The notes beneath the pieces were generated by a model. It worked only from the letters and a program-made list of their open reading frames with translations. It was not told the origin of the DNA and did not search any database. From NCBI GenBank assembly GCA_016709225.1, contig JADJEE010000002.1, positions 1,178,001-1,242,000 on the forward strand: a DNA stretch of 64,000 nucleotides, given 5' to 3'. The position numbers and the translations under genes are program-made. Each line of letters starts with the position of its first letter. Within the stretch, counting starts at the first letter, position 1. Positions 61,290 to 64,000 of this stretch are shown piece after piece. This DNA comes from Deltaproteobacteria bacterium (GTDB lineage Bacteria; Myxococcota_A; Polyangia; Nannocystales; Nannocystaceae).

Positions 61290-62204
61290 ATGGCGACCAC
61301 GACGGACGACACGTTCGCAGTCACGTTGCTCGACGTCATCCTCGGCTACGACTGCAACCTCGCGTGCGACTACTGCACCATCACCGAGGCCATGCGGCGC
61401 CGCGCGCTGCCGACCGCCGCGGTGGTCGCCGAGCTGGTCCGCGCGCGCAGCGAGGGCATCTCGCGGGTCTCGTTCACCGGCGGCGAGCCGACCCTGCGCC
61501 GCGACCTGCTCGCGCTGGTCCGGCACGCCCGCGCGCTGGGCTTCGACGACATCAAGCTGCAGACCAACGGACTGCTGCTCGGCGCCGGTGACAACCTCGC
61601 GCGGCTGCGGGCCGCGGGGGTCGATCGCGTGTCGGTGTCGATCCACACCCACGAACCCGCCGCCTACGAGAGCCTCGTGCGCCGCGCCGGCACCCATGGG
61701 GCGATGGTCGCGGGCCTGCGGGCGCTGGTCGCGGCCGGCGTGGACGCCAGCGCCGACGTGATCCTGCAGCGCAGCACGTTCGCGCGGCTGCCCGCGGCGT
61801 TGCAGTGGCTGCACGCGCTCGGCGTGCGTGCGGCCGATCTGTGGTTCGTCTCGCTGAGCGACGGCAACCGCGACAACCTCGCGTCCATGCCGCGCATGAC
61901 CGAGGTGATGCCGGCGGTGCACGAAGGCCTGGCGTGGGCGCGCGCGCACGGCATGTCGGTGCGATCGCTGCACCTGCCGCGCTGTGTGCTGGGCGAGGAT
62001 CACCCCCACGCGTGGGATCCGGCGGCACAGGGCGTGCGGGTGGTCAGCCCCGACGCGGTGTTCGATCTGCGGCGCAGCAAGATCACGGGGTCGCAGCAGG
62101 TGGCGGCGTGCAGCGGCTGCCGCTTCGCCTCGCAGTGCCCGGGCGTGCGCGCCGACTACCTGGCGCGCTACGGCGACGCCGAGTTCCACGCAGTCCCGGC
62201 GTAG
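61290..62204 (+). CDS. Radical SAM protein with C-terminal Cys cluster
   Basis: A 304-aa radical SAM enzyme. The cluster motif is CNLACDYC (Cx3Cx2C) at about residues 22-29, followed by FTGGEPTLRRDLL and DIKLQTNGLLL, typical of the MoaA/PqqE/SPASM-like group. The C-terminus has CSGCRFASQCPGV, a short auxiliary cluster-like motif. The substrate is unknown; there is no obvious precursor peptide gene beside it. The ATG at 61290 is chosen from the position of the motif; a GTG a few codons upstream is possible. Confidence 0.9.
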   Translation: MATTTDDTFAVTLLDVILGYDCNLACDYCTITEAMRRRALPTAAVVAELVRARSEGISRVSFTGGEPTLRRDLLALVRHARALGFDDIKLQTNGLLLGAGDNLARLRAAGVDRVSVSIHTHEPAAYESLVRRAGTHGAMVAGLRALVAAGVDASADVILQRSTFARLPAALQWLHALGVRAADLWFVSLSDGNRDNLASMPRMTEVMPAVHEGLAWARAHGMSVRSLHLPRCVLGEDHPHAWDPAAQGVRVVSPDAVFDLRRSKITGSQQVAACSGCRFASQCPGVRADYLARYGDAEFHAVPA

Positions 62205-62231
62205 CCCGCCCCGCGGCGCGCGTGCGTCGAG

Positions 62232-62250
62232 GCCAGCCGGTCGCGCTGGC
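62232..62250. terminator. Hairpin between convergent genes
   Basis: gccagc-N7-gctggc lies between the radical SAM stop and the acetyltransferase stop. It has a six-bp GC stem and no T tract, so it may serve as a shared weak terminator or simply be structure. Confidence 0.25.
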
Positions 62251-62252
62251 GA

Positions 62253-62774
62253 CTACTCCCGAACGAGCCCGTAGGCCCACGCGTCGACGTAGTGACCGTC
62301 CTTCAAGGCCCACTTGCGCATGGTGCCCTCGCGGACGAAGCCCGCCTTCTCCAGCACGCGCGCCGACGCGGGGTTCCACGCGAACACGCCCGCGTGCAGG
62401 CGCACCAGTGCGAGCCGAGCGAACGCGTACTCGACGGTCGCACGCACCGCGGCGGTGGCGAGCCCGCGCCCCCAGTAGTGACGACCGAGCCAGTAGCCGA
62501 TCTCCGCGCTGTGGCAGTGCACGTCGACGCCCGGCACCAGCCCGACCCCGCCGACGACACGGTCGTCGCAGAGGATCGCGAAGTTCAGCGGCGGATCGAT
62601 CGCTTCGTTGTAGGCGATCCAACGCTCGGCATCGCCGCGCGCGTAAGGATGCGGGAAGCCATCGCGAAGGTTGCGCCACACCTCGCGATCGTTGGCGACC
62701 GCCACGAGCGCGTCGGCGTCGCCCGATCGAAACGGGCGCAGACACGCACCGGGTCCGAGCGGCGCCGTCGACAT
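62253..62774 (-). CDS. RimJ/RimL-like GNAT N-acetyltransferase
   Basis: A 173-aa GNAT acetyltransferase. It begins CLRPFRSGDADALVAVAND and shows VGGVGLVPG, AEIGYWLGRHYWGRGLATAAVRATVEYAF (acetyl-CoA pyrophosphate loop) and LHAGVFAWNPASARVLEKAGFVREG, typical of the RimJ/RimL group acting on protein N-termini, antibiotics or small amines. The final segment HYVDAWAYGLVRE matches the usual family ending. The 206 bp upstream to the next gene hold no further gene that I can see. Confidence 0.9.
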   Translation of the reverse strand: MSTAPLGPGACLRPFRSGDADALVAVANDREVWRNLRDGFPHPYARGDAERWIAYNEAIDPPLNFAILCDDRVVGGVGLVPGVDVHCHSAEIGYWLGRHYWGRGLATAAVRATVEYAFARLALVRLHAGVFAWNPASARVLEKAGFVREGTMRKWALKDGHYVDAWAYGLVRE

Positions 62775-62979
62775 GCCGGGATCGTAGCAGCGCACCCGCG
62801 ACCCCGGGAGCAGCGACGCGCGCGAGGCGGCTCGGACCGGCGTCCGGCGACGGTTGCCGCCGCACCGTCCGTGGCGGCTTGGAACGGCGGCGAAAGCCGC
62901 GATCTGTCGCTGCGCTTGCGGCCGGGCCGCATTTGCCCGGCCCCGCTGCGCACCGCGTGCGCTATCCTCCGCGCGAACG

Positions 62980-64000
62980 ATGTTCCTGCGCCTGCACGAC
63001 GTCGAGCTGTGGACACCGGAGCCGGCCGGTCGCGTCGACGTGCTGATCGCAGGCACGCGCGTGCTTGCGATCGGCGCCGCGCTGCCCGAGCTTCCGGAGG
63101 CGTTCGGCGGCTGCACCACGCTCGCGCTCGAGGGTCGCCGCGTGATCCCGGGCATCGTCGATGCGCACGTGCACGTGACCGGCGGTGGCGGCGAGGCCGG
63201 GCCGCACACGCGCGTGCCACCACTGTCGGCCGGCATGCTCGCCCACAGCGGCATCACCAGCTGCGTCGGAGTGCTCGGCACCGACTCGACCACGCGCACC
63301 GTCGCCGAGCTGGTCGCGCGTACCCTGGCCCTGCGCGCCGAGGGCCTGTCGGCGTGGTGCTACTCGGGCAGCTACACCGTACCGCCGCCGACACTCACCG
63401 GCTCGGTGCGCGGCGACTTGGTGTGGATCGATCCCGTGATCGGCGTCGGCGAGCTCGCGCTGTCGGATCACCGCTCGTCGCAGCCGACCCTCGACGAGTT
63501 CCTGCGCATCGCGGCCGACGTGCACGTCGGCGGCATGATGGCGGGCAAGGCCGGCGTGCTGCACCTGCACATGGGCGACGGCGTGCGCGGCCTGGACCTG
63601 GTCCGACGTGCGATCGACGGCTCGGAGCTACCGGCCTCGATGTTCCATCCCACCCACGTCAATCGCAATCCCGCGTTGCTGCGCGAGGCGCAGGCGCTCG
63701 CACGCGAGCACGGCTGCACCATCGACATCACCGCGTTCCCCGACGAAGACCTGGGCGGCGCGATCGCAGCCCACGAGGCAATCGCCGACTGCCTCGACGC
63801 TGGGGTCTCGATCGACCGCATCACCTGCTCGTCCGATGGCGGCGGCTGCATGCCGACCTTCGACGCCGACGGCCGCATGACCGCGATGGGCGTGGGCCGA
63901 CCAGGGGCGCTGCTCACCGCGCTGCAGCGCACGCTCGCGCTGGGCCTGTCCACGGCCGCGGCGCTCGGCCCCTTCACGCGCAACGTCGCCCGGCTCTTGC
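62980..64000 (+). CDS. iadA: Isoaspartyl dipeptidase (beta-aspartyl peptidase), partial
   Basis: 340 codons are visible; the C-terminus lies beyond the window. It is an amidohydrolase that cleaves isoaspartyl dipeptides from damaged proteins. Visible motifs match E. coli IadA in order: DAHVHVTGGGGEAGP, GVLGTDSTTR, SGSYTVPPPTLTGSV, IGVGELALSDHRS, HMGDGVRGLD, HPTHVNRNP, ITCSSDGGG. Where E. coli has the bridging carboxylated Lys (VIGVKCAISDHRS), this has Glu in GELALSDHRS, a change I believe occurs in other members. The ATG at 62980 is preceded by tatcct, a possible -10. Confidence 0.93.
   Translation, partial: MFLRLHDVELWTPEPAGRVDVLIAGTRVLAIGAALPELPEAFGGCTTLALEGRRVIPGIVDAHVHVTGGGGEAGPHTRVPPLSAGMLAHSGITSCVGVLGTDSTTRTVAELVARTLALRAEGLSAWCYSGSYTVPPPTLTGSVRGDLVWIDPVIGVGELALSDHRSSQPTLDEFLRIAADVHVGGMMAGKAGVLHLHMGDGVRGLDLVRRAIDGSELPASMFHPTHVNRNPALLREAQALAREHGCTIDITAFPDEDLGGAIAAHEAIADCLDAGVSIDRITCSSDGGGCMPTFDADGRMTAMGVGRPGALLTALQRTLALGLSTAAALGPFTRNVARLL

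Overview
The window looks like a chromosomal segment of a deltaproteobacterial-grade, very GC-rich predator or soil bacterium, most likely Myxococcota and probably on the Nannocystis/Plesiocystis/Polyangia side. This rests on recurring gene types rather than on any rRNA: many lipoproteins with Ser/Thr/Gly-rich tethers behind the lipobox, a Hanks-type kinase fused to TPR repeats beside a myxobacterial-type sigma factor, an FGE-sulfatase fold lipoprotein, and NtrC-family signalling. Coding density is high. There is no gap longer than 300 bp without a gene, and I see no rRNA, tRNA or CRISPR array.

Layout. 1-6.9 kb: a partial membrane protein, a histidine kinase/NtrC-type regulator pair, a divergent ABC1-kinase/TetR pair with a clear operator, a tethered lipoprotein and a lipoprotein methyltransferase. 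7.0-14.1 kb: a tightly overlapping five-gene glycan operon (GT2 glycosyltransferase, methyltransferase, two GT-C type membrane proteins, one orphan). 14.1-16.6 kb: a family III CoA-transferase/AMACR-like enzyme and an eroded IS91-type transposase. 16.8-27.8 kb: a thioredoxin-like protein lacking its attacking Cys, three tandem ClpB-like double AAA+ proteins, and a VKOR-DsbA fusion. 27.8-43.5 kb: mostly envelope proteins (metallophosphoesterase, barrel-like protein, several tethered or Cys-rich lipoproteins, PHM-like copper/cytochrome lipoprotein, propeller proteins, di-haem lipoprotein), plus an SdpR/SdpI-like pair with a hydrolase and a sulfotransferase-like gene. 43.5-47.8 kb: an 84-bp inverted-repeat element, small stress/membrane proteins, an aminotransferase and PyrC. 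47.8-64 kb: more lipoproteins, an ECF sigma/PEGA-protein pair, FGE-like lipoprotein, rhodanese-like protein, TPR kinase with divergent sigma factor, HAD lipoprotein, radical SAM protein, GNAT acetyltransferase and the start of isoaspartyl dipeptidase.

The most unusual content is the AAA+ trio at 17221-26619. All three proteins share a plan: an N-terminal module, a D1 ATPase with an intact Walker A but altered Walker B acidic pair and no arginine finger, and a D2 ATPase with intact catalytic residues but without the GYVG pore loop of ClpA/B/C. The first carries a C-terminal region that aligns by eye with bacterial release factor 2 (helical domain plus PCRF region) but has no GGQ peptidyl-hydrolase domain; the second appears to carry a more diverged version. 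This suggests an assembly in which D1 is a nucleotide-sensing module, D2 the motor, and release-factor-derived arms dock on the ribosome or an RF-like partner. That function is inference only.
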